The notes: generated by a model from the sequence alone, not told the origin. A stretch of DNA of 64,000 bases from Stappia sp. BW2 (GCF_008107695.1 NZ_VIRG01000069.1:1-64000); one strand, 5' to 3'. Counted from the stretch's first letter, positions 17,835 through 26,853 are shown. A program made the numbers and translations.

Positions 17835-18728
17835 TCATCGCAGTTTACGGGTTTCCGACAACAGCCAGTCGCGGAAATCAAGCACGGGTTTTGAATGCCC
17901 GTTTCGTTCCGGATAGACCACGAAATAGCTCAGGCCACTGGCCACCGCAGCGCCGAAGGGGGTGTGCAACGCACCGCTCGCAAGTTGCTCCTCGACCATC
18001 ATGGTCGGGACGACCGCGAGCCCGATCCCCGAAATCGCAGCCTTTATGACCATGGATGTCTGCGAGAACCGCGGTCCGGAGATGGACCCCTCATGCGCGA
18101 GGCCCTTGGCCGCGAGCCAGCGCAACCAGCTGTCGGGCCGATGCGCATTCTGGATCTTGGTGTACTTCGCGTGCTCCTCAAGCTTCAGCACCTCTTTCGG
18201 GGAAATGAGGGAAGGAGCAGCAACCACCGTGACCTCTTCGCTGATGAGGTGATGGACTTGCGCATTTGCCCATGCACCGCGCCCGCGCAGAACCGCCACG
18301 TCGATCTTCAGGTCATCAATATCCTCATCCCCGTGGATCGGCACCATGTTGAAACGGGGATTTTCATAGCCTGAGAGAAACCGGTGCATACGCGGAACCA
18401 GCCACTGGCTGGCGAAACTGTCCTGGACGCCAATCTGCATGGCATCGACCGAACGGCTGCCGCGCACGATGTCAATTGAGGCCTCCTCAAGATCATCGAG
18501 CACCTTGGAGATGGTCTGCAGGAAGGATCGGCCGGTTTCGGTCAGCACGAGACGGGGCCCGAACCGCTCGAACAGATGCACGCCCAGCTGATGCTCAAGC
18601 TTGCTGACCTGACGGCTGACGCCGCTTTGCGTCAGACCAAGGTCCTCACCGGCACGGGTAAAGTTCAGGTAGGTCGCTGCGGCCTCGAACGCATGAAGGG
18701 CCGCAATGGAAGGTACGAAACGCCGCAT
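17835..18728 (-). CDS. LysR-family regulator, GcvA-like
   Basis: 297 residues from the ATG at 18728 (MRRFVPSIAALHAFEAAA), which fits the N-terminus of GcvA-type regulators. An in-frame ATG at 18746 and a TTG at 18764 are alternatives with weak ribosome-binding sites. The winged helix-turn-helix is in the first 60 residues (LGLTQSGVSRQVSKLEHQLG) and a substrate-binding effector domain follows. It is convergent with the FAD dehydrogenase and divergent from the Lrp gene. A role in sensing the substrate of this catabolic island is likely. Confidence 0.88.
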   Translation of the reverse strand: MRRFVPSIAALHAFEAAATYLNFTRAGEDLGLTQSGVSRQVSKLEHQLGVHLFERFGPRLVLTETGRSFLQTISKVLDDLEEASIDIVRGSRSVDAMQIGVQDSFASQWLVPRMHRFLSGYENPRFNMVPIHGDEDIDDLKIDVAVLRGRGAWANAQVHHLISEEVTVVAAPSLISPKEVLKLEEHAKYTKIQNAHRPDSWLRWLAAKGLAHEGSISGPRFSQTSMVIKAAISGIGLAVVPTMMVEEQLASGALHTPFGAAVASGLSYFVVYPERNGHSKPVLDFRDWLLSETRKLR

Positions 18729-18826
18729 ACCATGAATATTGATCATGATAAGCCGCCAAATCAACGGTTTTCACATGATGGAACTGCTGGCACCCTCAAA
18801 AACAAAGAAAAACAGAGGGTTCAAAA

Positions 18827-19315
18827 ATGTATCTGAGAAAACGGGACGCGATTGATCGCAATCTTTTGGCCATGCTCGTGGAAGATGCCCGGATATCCAC
18901 GTCCCAGCTGGCGCGCAAACTTGGCGTGGCAAGGTCGACGGTGAATGAACGCATCAGCCGGCTGGAAAAAGAAGGCGTCATCATCGGATATTGTGCCATC
19001 GTGAAACCTGAGCTGGAGGTGGAGGAGACACGCGCCCATTTTTCCCTGAGATGCGAAAGAGCGCGGTGTGCCCACATCGTTTCGGCACTGGAAACGTTGC
19101 CGGAGATCCAGGAGTGCATGTCGATCACCGGAACCTACGACCTGGTCTGCACCGTTGTGACGCCGAGCGCGGAAGATCTCGATGCGGTGGTTGATGAAGT
19201 GTCGCGGATAAACGGAATTCAATCGGTCGATGTGACAATTGTTCTGGCGAGCAAATTCAAGCGCAAGGCGCTGATGTCCGATACGAATGTGACGCGTTTT
19301 CCGATTGCCTGTTAG
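18827..19315 (+). CDS. Lrp/AsnC-family regulator
   Basis: 162 residues. An N-terminal helix-turn-helix (DAIDRNLLAMLVEDARISTSQLARKLGVARSTVNERISRLEKEGVI in outline) is followed by an AsnC-type RAM effector domain (about 70-150, ITGTYDLVCTVV). Such proteins form dimers to octamers and respond to amino acids. It is divergent from the LysR gene, sharing a promoter region of about 100 bases, and convergent with the racemase-family gene. Its presence supports an amino acid or close relative as the inducer of the island. Confidence 0.9.
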   Translation: MYLRKRDAIDRNLLAMLVEDARISTSQLARKLGVARSTVNERISRLEKEGVIIGYCAIVKPELEVEETRAHFSLRCERARCAHIVSALETLPEIQECMSITGTYDLVCTVVTPSAEDLDAVVDEVSRINGIQSVDVTIVLASKFKRKALMSDTNVTRFPIAC

Positions 19316-19343
19316 GCAACGTCTTCATTTATGGGTCCACACC

Positions 19344-20042
19344 CTAGCCCGAAGAGACGGAGGCCCCCATCAGGAGCGCCGCTGCGTCGAGCATATGAAA
19401 CACCGGAAGACCGGTGGCGGCCCGCACCGCACCGGCATAAGGCGGCAGGTTTCCGCATTCGAAAAGGAGCGCAGACAAATCCGGGTTGTTTGCCTTCAGG
19501 TTCTGTGCAGCCTCGACAACGGCTTTTTCGATTTCTTCCCGGTTGAGGGTCAGAGCCTGGCTGTTTCTCGTCACAAGGAAGGTTCGTTCGAATTCCGTAC
19601 TGCTTTCCAAACCCGCTATGGCGACATCCTCTTCCCGAATGCCGGCGGCCCTTAGCGCCCTGGGACCCAGGGCGGCTCGGGAAGCCGTCAGAATGCCGAT
19701 CCGCCCGGCACATTCAGCGCCAATGGTGGAATACATGGAAAGCGCGGACAGCATCACGGGGACGCCGACCGACTTCGCAATGGTAGCCTGCGCGGTGACG
19801 AGAAAGCCGCATGTCGAAACAATGGCACTTGCGCCTTCTTCCTCAAGCTGCCGGGCCGCAAGGATGAAGTGGTCAATGAGCTCGGGCGCGGGGACCCCGT
19901 CCTGAACGATCAACGGGCTGTCCGCGCCAGGAACGATCTTCACGCGTGCCTCGAACGGATAGCTTTCCGGATTGCCCACATCTCCCCGTATCCTGACGAA
20001 TGCAGTGTCGAGGGACAGGATACCGAGGAAATTCTTGTTCAA
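19344..20042 (-). CDS. Asp/Glu racemase-family enzyme
   Basis: About 232 residues from a TTG at 20042, preceded by GGAG at good spacing, where the recognisable fold begins (NKNFLGILSLDTAFVRIRGDVGNP). A GTG at 20138 would add 32 unconvincing residues. Two conserved Cys motifs, VSTCGF and FECGNLPPY, are the paired acid/base residues of the aspartate/glutamate/hydantoin racemase and maleate isomerase superfamily. It may racemise an amino acid or isomerise or cleave a dicarboxylate. It lies on the minus strand between the Lrp gene and the TRAP transporter. I infer it prepares the stereoisomer used by the FAD dehydrogenase. Confidence 0.78.
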   Translation of the reverse strand: MNKNFLGILSLDTAFVRIRGDVGNPESYPFEARVKIVPGADSPLIVQDGVPAPELIDHFILAARQLEEEGASAIVSTCGFLVTAQATIAKSVGVPVMLSALSMYSTIGAECAGRIGILTASRAALGPRALRAAGIREEDVAIAGLESSTEFERTFLVTRNSQALTLNREEIEKAVVEAAQNLKANNPDLSALLFECGNLPPYAGAVRAATGLPVFHMLDAAALLMGASVSSG

Positions 20043-20302
20043 GGTCGTTAACTCCAGCCCTCCAGCGGGATTGGCTCCAAAGTCACCAGGGGCAATGTTG
20101 CCGCCCAAATTACCGTAGCTATGCGCCGGGCTATACACGCAAAACGCGCCATTTGCCCCGTTTGGACTGCAATCTGCAAGACCGGACCGTCACAATGCCG
20201 GATACCTCTTCGAAACCGCCGATCTAGCTGTGTATCGATCCACAGACTGCCGCTAAAGTTTCGTGATAAAAATAACGACATGCCAACCACGGGAACAAGC
20301 TG

Positions 20303-21271
20303 ATGAACATGAAATCGAGCATTCTTGCCGCTTCGATCCTTGCATTTAGCGCAGCAACGGCACACGCCGAAAAATGGGACATGGCGCTTGCCTATGCAGC
20401 GACCAACTATCATTCCGAGATTGCGGCTGAGTTTGCTGCCGAGGTCACTGAGAAGTCCGATCTTGAGATCGTGACTCATCCAGGTGGCTCCCTCATCGGC
20501 GGGGCCGAAATATTCGGAGCGGTGCGCAAAGGCATTACGCCGATTGGAGAGCGTCTGATTTCTGCGCTCGGCAACGACGATCCGATTTACGAAATCGATT
20601 CAATCCCCTTCCTGGCAACCGGTTTCGACGGGGCGAAAAAACTCTATGAGGCTTCAAAGCCTGCGCTCAGCAAGAAGCTCGACGAGTCCGGATTGCATCT
20701 GCTTTATTCCTGCCCCTGGCCGCCGCAGGGCTTTTACTCCGCGAAGGAAGCGTCCAGCCTGGATGCCCTGTCCGGCCTTAAGTTCAGGGCCTACAACGCG
20801 ACCACGTCAAAAATGGCGGAAAGCCTTGGCATGGCTCCGACTAAGATCGAGGCCGCGGAATTGGCACAGGCCTTTGCGACCGGCGTCGCCCAGGCCATGA
20901 TTTCCTCCGGCTCCACCGGATATGACCGTAAATTGTGGGAACATGTGAACTACTACTACGATGTCAAAGCCTGGCTGCCGCGCAACATGGTCATCGTCAA
21001 CAAGAAAACCTGGTCCAGACTTGACAACGCCACGCGGAATGTTCTGACGGAAGCTGCGGCAAATGCCGAAACCAAATGCTGGGCCAAGGCCGAAGAACTC
21101 GATTCCTGGTATGTCGAGCAATTCAAGGAAAAGGGCATGACCGTCGGCACCTTGAACGAAGATGTGCTCGCCTCCTTCAAGTCGGTCGGCGGTCAGTTGA
21201 AGGACGCCTGGATTGAACGCGCAGGTCCGGAAGGCGCTGAAGTTCTCGAGGCTTATGAAAAAATGAACTGA
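20303..21271 (+). CDS. TRAP transporter solute-binding protein (DctP family)
   Basis: 322 residues with a Sec signal peptide ending AHA-E (residues 1-22). The mature protein is a DctP/TakP-like periplasmic binding protein. Arg in LKFRAYNATTSKMAE is at the position that usually salt-bridges the carboxylate of TRAP ligands, and a Trp/Pro-rich pocket segment (YSCPWPPQGF) lies before it. So the ligand probably carries a carboxyl group. It is first in the transporter unit, followed by a hairpin that would favour a higher level of this protein than of the membrane subunits. Confidence 0.9.
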   Translation: MNMKSSILAASILAFSAATAHAEKWDMALAYAATNYHSEIAAEFAAEVTEKSDLEIVTHPGGSLIGGAEIFGAVRKGITPIGERLISALGNDDPIYEIDSIPFLATGFDGAKKLYEASKPALSKKLDESGLHLLYSCPWPPQGFYSAKEASSLDALSGLKFRAYNATTSKMAESLGMAPTKIEAAELAQAFATGVAQAMISSGSTGYDRKLWEHVNYYYDVKAWLPRNMVIVNKKTWSRLDNATRNVLTEAAANAETKCWAKAEELDSWYVEQFKEKGMTVGTLNEDVLASFKSVGGQLKDAWIERAGPEGAEVLEAYEKMN

Positions 21272-21283
21272 TCCGGGCATCTG

Positions 21284-21313
21284 ACGGGCGGTCCTGAAGG
21301 GCTGCCCGTTTTC
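21284..21313 (+). terminator. Intercistronic hairpin after the TRAP binding-protein gene
   Basis: ACGGGC (21284-21289) pairs with GCCCGT (21304-21309), with an inner CCT/AGG pairing, followed by TTTTC. It sits 13 bases after the binding-protein stop and before the small membrane subunit gene. It is probably a partial terminator or mRNA-stabilising structure that raises the binding protein over the permease. Confidence 0.55.
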
Positions 21314-21344
21314 AGTTGCAGACTGCGTCTTTCACGGGGGCTGA

Positions 21345-21872
21345 ATGCGTTCCATTTCCTCTTTTCTGGACCACATCTATCGCTTTTCCGGGGTACTTTC
21401 CGGGGGTGCACTCGTATTCCTGTGCGTGTTGGTGCTCTACAGCATCGTGGCGCGGCTGTTCGGCTTTTTTGCAGGCGGCGCTACGGACTTTGCCGGCTAT
21501 GTCATGGCCACTTCGACCTTCCTGGCGCTGGCCTACACCTTTCGTGGAAACGGTCACATACGGGTGCAACTGCTCATCCAGGCGACCACGGGAGGCCGCC
21601 GCCGCGTCATCGAGATCCTCTGCCTTGCCGTCATGAGCGCAGCGACGGTGTTCGTCGCCTACTACATGAGCAATCTGGCGCTTGAGAGCTACGAATTCGG
21701 CGAGCGCAGTGAAGGGGCGGATGCCGTCCTCCTATGGATCCCGCAGACACCGGTTGCGATCGGGGCAGTCCTTCTGGCGGTCGCGGTGGTTCACACCCTG
21801 CTGCTGGCTCTGTTTGACTACGACGCGATCAATCCTGAAGAACAGGGCAAAGAGGGACCGAACGAAATATGA
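21345..21872 (+). CDS. TRAP transporter small permease (DctQ family)
   Basis: 175 residues with four predicted transmembrane helices (about 17-40, 47-65, 85-107, 128-150), the usual size and topology for DctQ subunits. It pairs with the large subunit encoded next, overlapping it by ATGA. Together with the binding protein they form a sodium-driven uptake system in the inner membrane. The C-terminus ends in an acidic, Pro/Glu-rich tail. Confidence 0.9.
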   Translation: MRSISSFLDHIYRFSGVLSGGALVFLCVLVLYSIVARLFGFFAGGATDFAGYVMATSTFLALAYTFRGNGHIRVQLLIQATTGGRRRVIEILCLAVMSAATVFVAYYMSNLALESYEFGERSEGADAVLLWIPQTPVAIGAVLLAVAVVHTLLLALFDYDAINPEEQGKEGPNEI

Positions 21873-23167
21873 CCGAGTCCCTTTCCATCGTCATTTTCCT
21901 TGCAACGCTTTTCGCCCTTCTGGGCTTTGGCGTCTGGGTTGGCGCAGCTCTGCTGATAACGGCCATCATGGGCATGTGGCTGTTCACGTCGGCTCCAATC
22001 GGCGACTCCATGGCGATCACGATCTGGAGCGGGCAGTCCTCCTGGACGCTAACCGCATTGCCGCTCTTCATCTGGATGGGCGAAATCCTGTTCAGAACCA
22101 AACTCAGCGAAACGTTGTTTCGTGGGCTGGCGCCGTTCCTGCGGAACCTTCCAGGCGGATTGCTGCACGTGAATGTCGGCGCGTCCGCGGTCTTTGCCGC
22201 CATCTCCGGATCCTCCGCCGCGACGGTGGCGACCGTGGGCAAGATGTCCATTCCCGAACTCCGGCAACGGAACTACCCGGAGCACATGATCATCGGAACG
22301 CTTTCCGGCGCGGGAACGCTGGGGCTCTTGATCCCGCCGTCGATCTCCATGATCATTTTCGGCGTGACCGTGAACGAGAGCATTACGAAGCTGTTCATGG
22401 CTGCCATGATCCCGGGACTGTGCCTGGCACTTCTGTTCATGGCCTACATCGCAGTTTGGGCGAAGATAAACCGGGGAAGCTTCAATCCCGTCCAGGATCT
22501 GGACACCTTTCACCTGGCCCGGCGGTTGTTGGACCTTCTGCCGGTCCTTGTGCTGATCGCAGCGGTCATTGGTTCGATTTACTCAGGCATTGCGACTGCA
22601 ACGGAAGCGGCGGCCCTCGGTGTGCTCGGATCCCTGATATTGTCGGCGCTTCAGAGAAGCCTGTCCTGGGAGACGTTTTCAGAGAGCGTTCTCGGCTCGA
22701 TCCGGACCACATCGATGATCATGCTCATCCTCATGGGCGCCGGCTTCCTGTCGCTTGCGATGGGGTTCACCGGAATTCCGCGCGCGCTGGCGGAAGGTAT
22801 CGGAAGCCTGCACTTGTCGCCGATCGCCCTGATTGCGATCCTCACGATCTTCTACATCGTTCTCGGGTGTTTTCTGGACGGTCTGTCTTCCATCGTGCTC
22901 ACGATGGCCGTCATCGAACCGATGGTGCGGGCAGCCGGTTTCGACATGCTCTGGTTCGGCGTTTATCTCATGATCGTCGTGGAAATGGCGCAGATCACGC
23001 CGCCGATCGGTTTCAACCTGTTCGTCCTGCAGGGAATGACCGGACGTGACATGGCCTTCATCTCGAAAGCTTCCTTCCCGATGTTCCTGGTCATGTGCGT
23101 CTTTGTCGCCATTCTCGTCGCCTTCCCTGGCCTTGCGACCTGGCTACCGCACATCTTGAGCAAATAG
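21869..23167 (+). CDS. TRAP transporter large permease (DctM family)
   Basis: 432 residues with about twelve hydrophobic segments. The conserved DctM elements are visible: GSSAATVATVGKMSIPEL (residues about 112-130) and GAGTLGLLIPPSISMIIFG (about 148-166). The later repeat ITPPIGFNLFVLQG is the second half of the inverted repeat that binds sodium and substrate. The start overlaps the small subunit by ATGA. Confidence 0.93.
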   Translation: MTESLSIVIFLATLFALLGFGVWVGAALLITAIMGMWLFTSAPIGDSMAITIWSGQSSWTLTALPLFIWMGEILFRTKLSETLFRGLAPFLRNLPGGLLHVNVGASAVFAAISGSSAATVATVGKMSIPELRQRNYPEHMIIGTLSGAGTLGLLIPPSISMIIFGVTVNESITKLFMAAMIPGLCLALLFMAYIAVWAKINRGSFNPVQDLDTFHLARRLLDLLPVLVLIAAVIGSIYSGIATATEAAALGVLGSLILSALQRSLSWETFSESVLGSIRTTSMIMLILMGAGFLSLAMGFTGIPRALAEGIGSLHLSPIALIAILTIFYIVLGCFLDGLSSIVLTMAVIEPMVRAAGFDMLWFGVYLMIVVEMAQITPPIGFNLFVLQGMTGRDMAFISKASFPMFLVMCVFVAILVAFPGLATWLPHILSK

Positions 23168-23176
23168 GAGCGCTCA

Positions 23177-23596
23177 ATGGCGAAGCAGACCATTCTCGTA
23201 TTGGTTGACATCGAGCACTCCGACGGCGCTGAAAAGCTGCTCCGATACGCTTGGGAAGCTTATGGCGGCAATGACATTCACGTCGCCTTTGTCCTTCCCT
23301 TCGGATTCTACAACTACATCGAGCCATACATTCCCGAGGACAGCCAGAAAGCCGCCGCTGACCAGGCAAAGTCGGAGTTGCTCAATCTGATGAAACGTTC
23401 AGAAGTGAGCAATGCCACGCCGCATGTGTTGCGCGGAGGAATTGGGGAACAGGTACTGTTGCTGGCAGACAAGATCAGTGCGAGCCTTATTGTGCTCAAT
23501 GCGGTTCGGAGCGACAGCCATCTTTCAACGCTGGGCACGAACGCCGCTCAGATCGCTCGCCATGCAGCATGCAGCGTCTTGTTACACCGCATCTAA
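23177..23596 (+). CDS. UspA-type universal stress protein, TRAP-associated
   Basis: 139 residues in the universal stress protein fold, nine bases after the TRAP large subunit and preceded by AGGAG. Such proteins are often encoded with TRAP transporters; TeaD, next to the ectoine transporter, is the known example and binds ATP to tune uptake. The C-terminal ATP-binding segment is only loosely conserved here (NAVRSDSHLSTLGTNAAQIARHAACSVLL), so nucleotide binding is likely but not certain. Confidence 0.82.
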   Translation: MAKQTILVLVDIEHSDGAEKLLRYAWEAYGGNDIHVAFVLPFGFYNYIEPYIPEDSQKAAADQAKSELLNLMKRSEVSNATPHVLRGGIGEQVLLLADKISASLIVLNAVRSDSHLSTLGTNAAQIARHAACSVLLHRI

Positions 23597-24114
23597 AGCT
23601 CTGGCCGTTTAACTGCCGCACCAAGTTTATCGGTGCGCCCGGGTTCCTTTTTCATCACCGGCGCAATTTTCGGCTTCGCCGTCGCCGGGGCCGCAATCCA
23701 TACAGGCCACAAGGTCGTTGGCGCGGTCCGGTCGGAGGCCTCAATGGCATGGCTTCTGGAGCGGCTGCCGCAGGTCAGTGCCGTCCTGTGCAGGGCAGCA
23801 GACAGACGCCGAAAAGAAAACGCGTCATGCTTACCCTCAACGAAGGCACTTTCTCTGGAAGATTTCTTGATCCTCGAGAGGACATCTGAATTTTCATCAA
23901 TAGAATCAAATTCTGAATAATATACTTTAGATAAAATCAGTAAAATTTCAAAAATATCGAAAAAATAACCTGACAGTTAAAAAGTTATACAGATAACATC
24001 CAAAATAAATTTTGCAAAATTGAATATTATTCCTATATAATACCGTATCTGCAGCAATTTTACAGGGCGCTGCCGGCAGGAGCCTACACACTTCGCCCCA
24101 AAATCGAGGGCGGA
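23597..24114. other. Intergenic region with AT-rich segment
   Basis: No supported gene. A frame at 23633-23920 encodes a hydrophobic N-terminus but starts on GTG without a ribosome-binding site. From about 23890 to 24062 the sequence is strongly AT-rich, out of line with the GC-rich surroundings, and probably contains the promoter for the small gene that follows. Confidence 0.4.
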
Positions 24115-24231
24115 ATGGCGATGATCAGATCCACTTTCCAAAAATTCCTGGACCCCGAATCCTTCACGACCTATTTCGCATTTCTGAGTTTTGCGATGAT
24201 CATCTACGTGTCGGTTGAGGGCTATTTTTGA
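24115..24231 (+). CDS. Possible 38-residue membrane peptide
   Basis: A short frame, too small for usual gene calling. ATG at 24115 follows a GAGGGCGG ribosome-binding site by a few bases. The product is 38 residues, starts MAMIRSTFQKFLDPESF and ends in a hydrophobic helix (about residues 17-34, TTYFAFLSFAMIIYVSVE). It has the shape of a single-pass small membrane protein. It lies directly downstream of the AT-rich segment. I do not recognise the family, and its expression is unproven. Confidence 0.4.
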   Translation: MAMIRSTFQKFLDPESFTTYFAFLSFAMIIYVSVEGYF

Positions 24232-24397
24232 TCAACGACGATTGCCGTTGGAGGCGAGCTGGCGGGGTGAAGGCAACGCGAAGGCAAAGTTCAGCTTGTT
24301 CAGGCCATTACCTATAAAGGGGAGATGAGCCAAAGCCCGGCAAGACAACGGCCAGGGCTGATAAGTGCCACCCCAATTGTCCTGCGCAAGCTTGGCC
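24232..24397. other. Short intergenic region
   Basis: No feature recognised. It lies between the possible small peptide and the 3' end of the minus-strand transglutaminase-like gene. Confidence 0.3.
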
Positions 24398-25294
24398 CTA
24401 AGCGGAACTCCCCGGGTCGTAGGGCTCGATACTGGTCTTCACCTCAACATCCATTCCCAAAAACTCCGCTCCGGAGCGCGGATCGTATGTTCCGCTGATG
24501 GGGATCGCCTGGCGGGGCGTCCGGGTCACGGCAACCCGAATGAGATTGGGACTTCCGATGATGCGATTTGTCGGATCGAACTCCACCCAGCCTTCGCCTG
24601 GCAAATAGACTTCCGCCCACGCATGGGTCGCTCCGCCACCGGAGTGCATGTGTCCGTCATCGGCGACATCGTTCAGATATCCCGTGACAAAACGGGTTGC
24701 GAACCCGGAGCGGCGCGCGGCTTCCATGAACAGGAAAGCAAAATCCCGGCAACTGCCGGTTCCTTTTTTCAGAGTTGTCGCGGCACTCTGCGTGCCGCTT
24801 CGCTCCCGCCGGATATAGGTCAGCTTGTCGTTGACCGTCTCGGACAACAGCCGCAGGAAAGCGAGAACCTCATCTGGGCCAGGACCGATCACTGCCGCCA
24901 GCCAGGCATCAATTGCCTCGCCTTCTTCCGGGTTTTCAAGCGATATGAATGGCGCAAGGTCGATAAGATCTTCCTCCGGATAAGTGAAGGGATAAGCGCT
25001 TCTGCCCCGCTCCGGAGAAGCGATGAAATCATCGTGGGAAAACCGCCTGATCAGCAGCTCGCTTCGAAACTCGAGCACATTCGAGGCCTCGGAAAACTCC
25101 GCGTTTGCAACCGAATTGCCGAACGTGTCGAAGTGCCAACTCAGCCGCGGTTCGGGAGAAATGGCAATTGCAGACGAGAGCAGCCGCAAATCGTGACCGT
25201 CTCTGGGGCGCAGCAAAAGCCGGTGAGCTCCAAACTTTACCGGCCGGCTGTAGCGATATCGTGTAGTGTGGAAGATACGAATAGCGGTTGTCAT
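24398..25294 (-). CDS. Transglutaminase-like cysteine protease-fold protein
   Basis: 298 residues. An N-terminal beta domain with the IRIFHTTRYRYSRPVKFGAHRLLLRPR motif (bacterial transglutaminase-like N domain) is followed by a transglutaminase core. The catalytic triad is visible: Cys in GSCRDFAFL, His in THAWAEVYLPG and Asp in WVEFDPTN. The family includes cytosolic amidases and proteases acting on unknown peptides. No signal peptide is present. It is divergent from a second transglutaminase-like gene, with about 100 bases between the starts. Confidence 0.87.
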   Translation of the reverse strand: MTTAIRIFHTTRYRYSRPVKFGAHRLLLRPRDGHDLRLLSSAIAISPEPRLSWHFDTFGNSVANAEFSEASNVLEFRSELLIRRFSHDDFIASPERGRSAYPFTYPEEDLIDLAPFISLENPEEGEAIDAWLAAVIGPGPDEVLAFLRLLSETVNDKLTYIRRERSGTQSAATTLKKGTGSCRDFAFLFMEAARRSGFATRFVTGYLNDVADDGHMHSGGGATHAWAEVYLPGEGWVEFDPTNRIIGSPNLIRVAVTRTPRQAIPISGTYDPRSGAEFLGMDVEVKTSIEPYDPGSSA

Positions 25295-25392
25295 CGGAAC
25301 CTTGTCGCCCCCGCATGCCGTTGTTGGTTGTCCTTGGCTCGGAAAGCGCTGCAGCCTGGACCCTATTTAGCTCATGCACAAGGAAGATCGAC

Positions 25393-26304
25393 ATGCTCAT
25401 CCGAATAGGATTTGAGATTACCGTCACATGCCCCGAGCCTGTCCCGATGCTTCTGGCCTTGAGTGTTCATAGCGATTTTGCCGGCAGAGTGATCGGCTCC
25501 GATCATGTCCGAAATATAAGCATCCCCAATATCCGGGAATACACGGACGGTTATGGCAATCGCATCACCCGGGTAATCGCTCCTACAGGCGTGTCCACGT
25601 TCTGGTCCGACTGCATCGTGGAAGTGGACGGCCAGCCAGACGAAGTCCATCCCGCAGCATCGCAAATCCCTCTGCAGGATCTGCCCAACGAAACGTTGAC
25701 CTATCTTTTCGCGAGCCGCTACTGCGACTCAGACCTGATGGGGGAATTTGCCTGGAAAACATTCGGGCAGACGAAAGAGGGATGGTCAAGAGTTCAGGCG
25801 ATTTGCGACTTCGTTCACAGTCAGGTCACGTTCGGCTACAACTTCGGCCGGCCGGACAAAACTGCGGCAAACGTCCTGAAGGAAAAGACCGGTGTTTGCC
25901 GGGATTTTGCCCAACTGGCGATAAGCCTGTGCCGGGCGATGGGCATACCGGCCCGTTATACCAGCGGTTATCTGGGAGACATCGGTGTCGCCGACACGGG
26001 TTTCGACGATTTCTGCGCCTGGTTTGAAGTTTATCTGGACGGCAGATGGTACACATTCGACGCTCGTTACAACGTACCAAGGGTCGGACGTGTTCTGATG
26101 GTCAGGGGGCACGATGCGGCCGACGTCGCCATGGTGACGTCTTTCGGCGCCTACGAGCTCACCAGTTTCCGTGTCTGGAGCCTGGAGTTGGCCGACACGG
26201 AAGACGATGAAGCCTTGCGACAATCTCTTGAAACCAGACCCCACCCCCAACAACGTGGATTGGGAAGTCAGCAGGACGCAATCCGATTGCGGACAGGAAT
26301 CTGA
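25393..26304 (+). CDS. Transglutaminase-like protein with altered triad
   Basis: 303 residues from the ATG at 25393, preceded by AGGAAG; earlier in-frame starts add sequence unlike the family. The fold is transglutaminase-like with Cys169 (GVCRDFAQ) and Asp223 (WYTFDARYN). The His position reads DDFCAWFEVYL, so Cys208 replaces the usual His. The conserved end (RVLMVRGHDAADVAMVTSFG) matches a bacterial subfamily that sits beside normal transglutaminase genes. It may be catalytically changed or a non-catalytic partner of the divergent gene. No signal peptide. Confidence 0.83.
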   Translation: MLIRIGFEITVTCPEPVPMLLALSVHSDFAGRVIGSDHVRNISIPNIREYTDGYGNRITRVIAPTGVSTFWSDCIVEVDGQPDEVHPAASQIPLQDLPNETLTYLFASRYCDSDLMGEFAWKTFGQTKEGWSRVQAICDFVHSQVTFGYNFGRPDKTAANVLKEKTGVCRDFAQLAISLCRAMGIPARYTSGYLGDIGVADTGFDDFCAWFEVYLDGRWYTFDARYNVPRVGRVLMVRGHDAADVAMVTSFGAYELTSFRVWSLELADTEDDEALRQSLETRPHPQQRGLGSQQDAIRLRTGI

Positions 26305-26853
26305 CTCCTTCGGCAATTCAGATACCTGACTTGATGAAACAAGAAGGTTTGGGCGTTGCTGTGCGGTTTGGACTTTCGTTCGACGCGCACGACTGACGTG
26401 TTCCGTGGATGGAGCGGCGTTAAGACGGCTCTCGAGAACAAACAGATCTGGGCGACCGTTCGTGAACGCTCCTGTTGGTCTCATGCTCAGGTGACCGGGT
26501 TTGACCTTCGGTAGCTTCGCGCCGCCGTTCTCGACCGGCTCACCACAATTGCCGTACCCTCGATACCAAAAACGAAAGCTTCCGCTTCAAAAACAGCACC
26601 ACAAGTCAAACCAGTCCCGTGGAGAGGAACCCAAGATCTTGACCGCGCGCAGAGTGACTTATCACGCGACGACAAGCTCTACTGGAAGCTGATCACGACC
26701 TTTACCGGCCTTTTTCTTGAGAATATTCGCATTCAGTCAACGAAGAGCTTGTATGACTTTGCCGGAAACGATTGAGTTTCAAGCCCTTGCACAGTCTGCG
26801 GGGCAGCCGGACGCATGTGTCCGCACATCAATATGTTCTTGAGGGACTTTGGA
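26305..26853. other. Intergenic region without recognised features
   Basis: About 550 bases after the second transglutaminase-like gene. Short frames exist but none shows a convincing start or protein pattern. The final part must hold the promoter of the exported protein starting at 26854, with GAGGGAC as its ribosome-binding site. Confidence 0.35.

Noticed and set aside
21682..23049. A 455-residue frame overlapping the TRAP permease genes
   Set aside because: Shadow of dctQ and dctM in another frame. It is His/Arg-rich with no hydrophobic pattern.
23633..23920. A 95-residue frame with a hydrophobic start after the UspA gene
   Set aside because: GTG start without a ribosome-binding site, and the C-terminal part loses protein-like composition. 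Kept only as a note in the intergenic entry.
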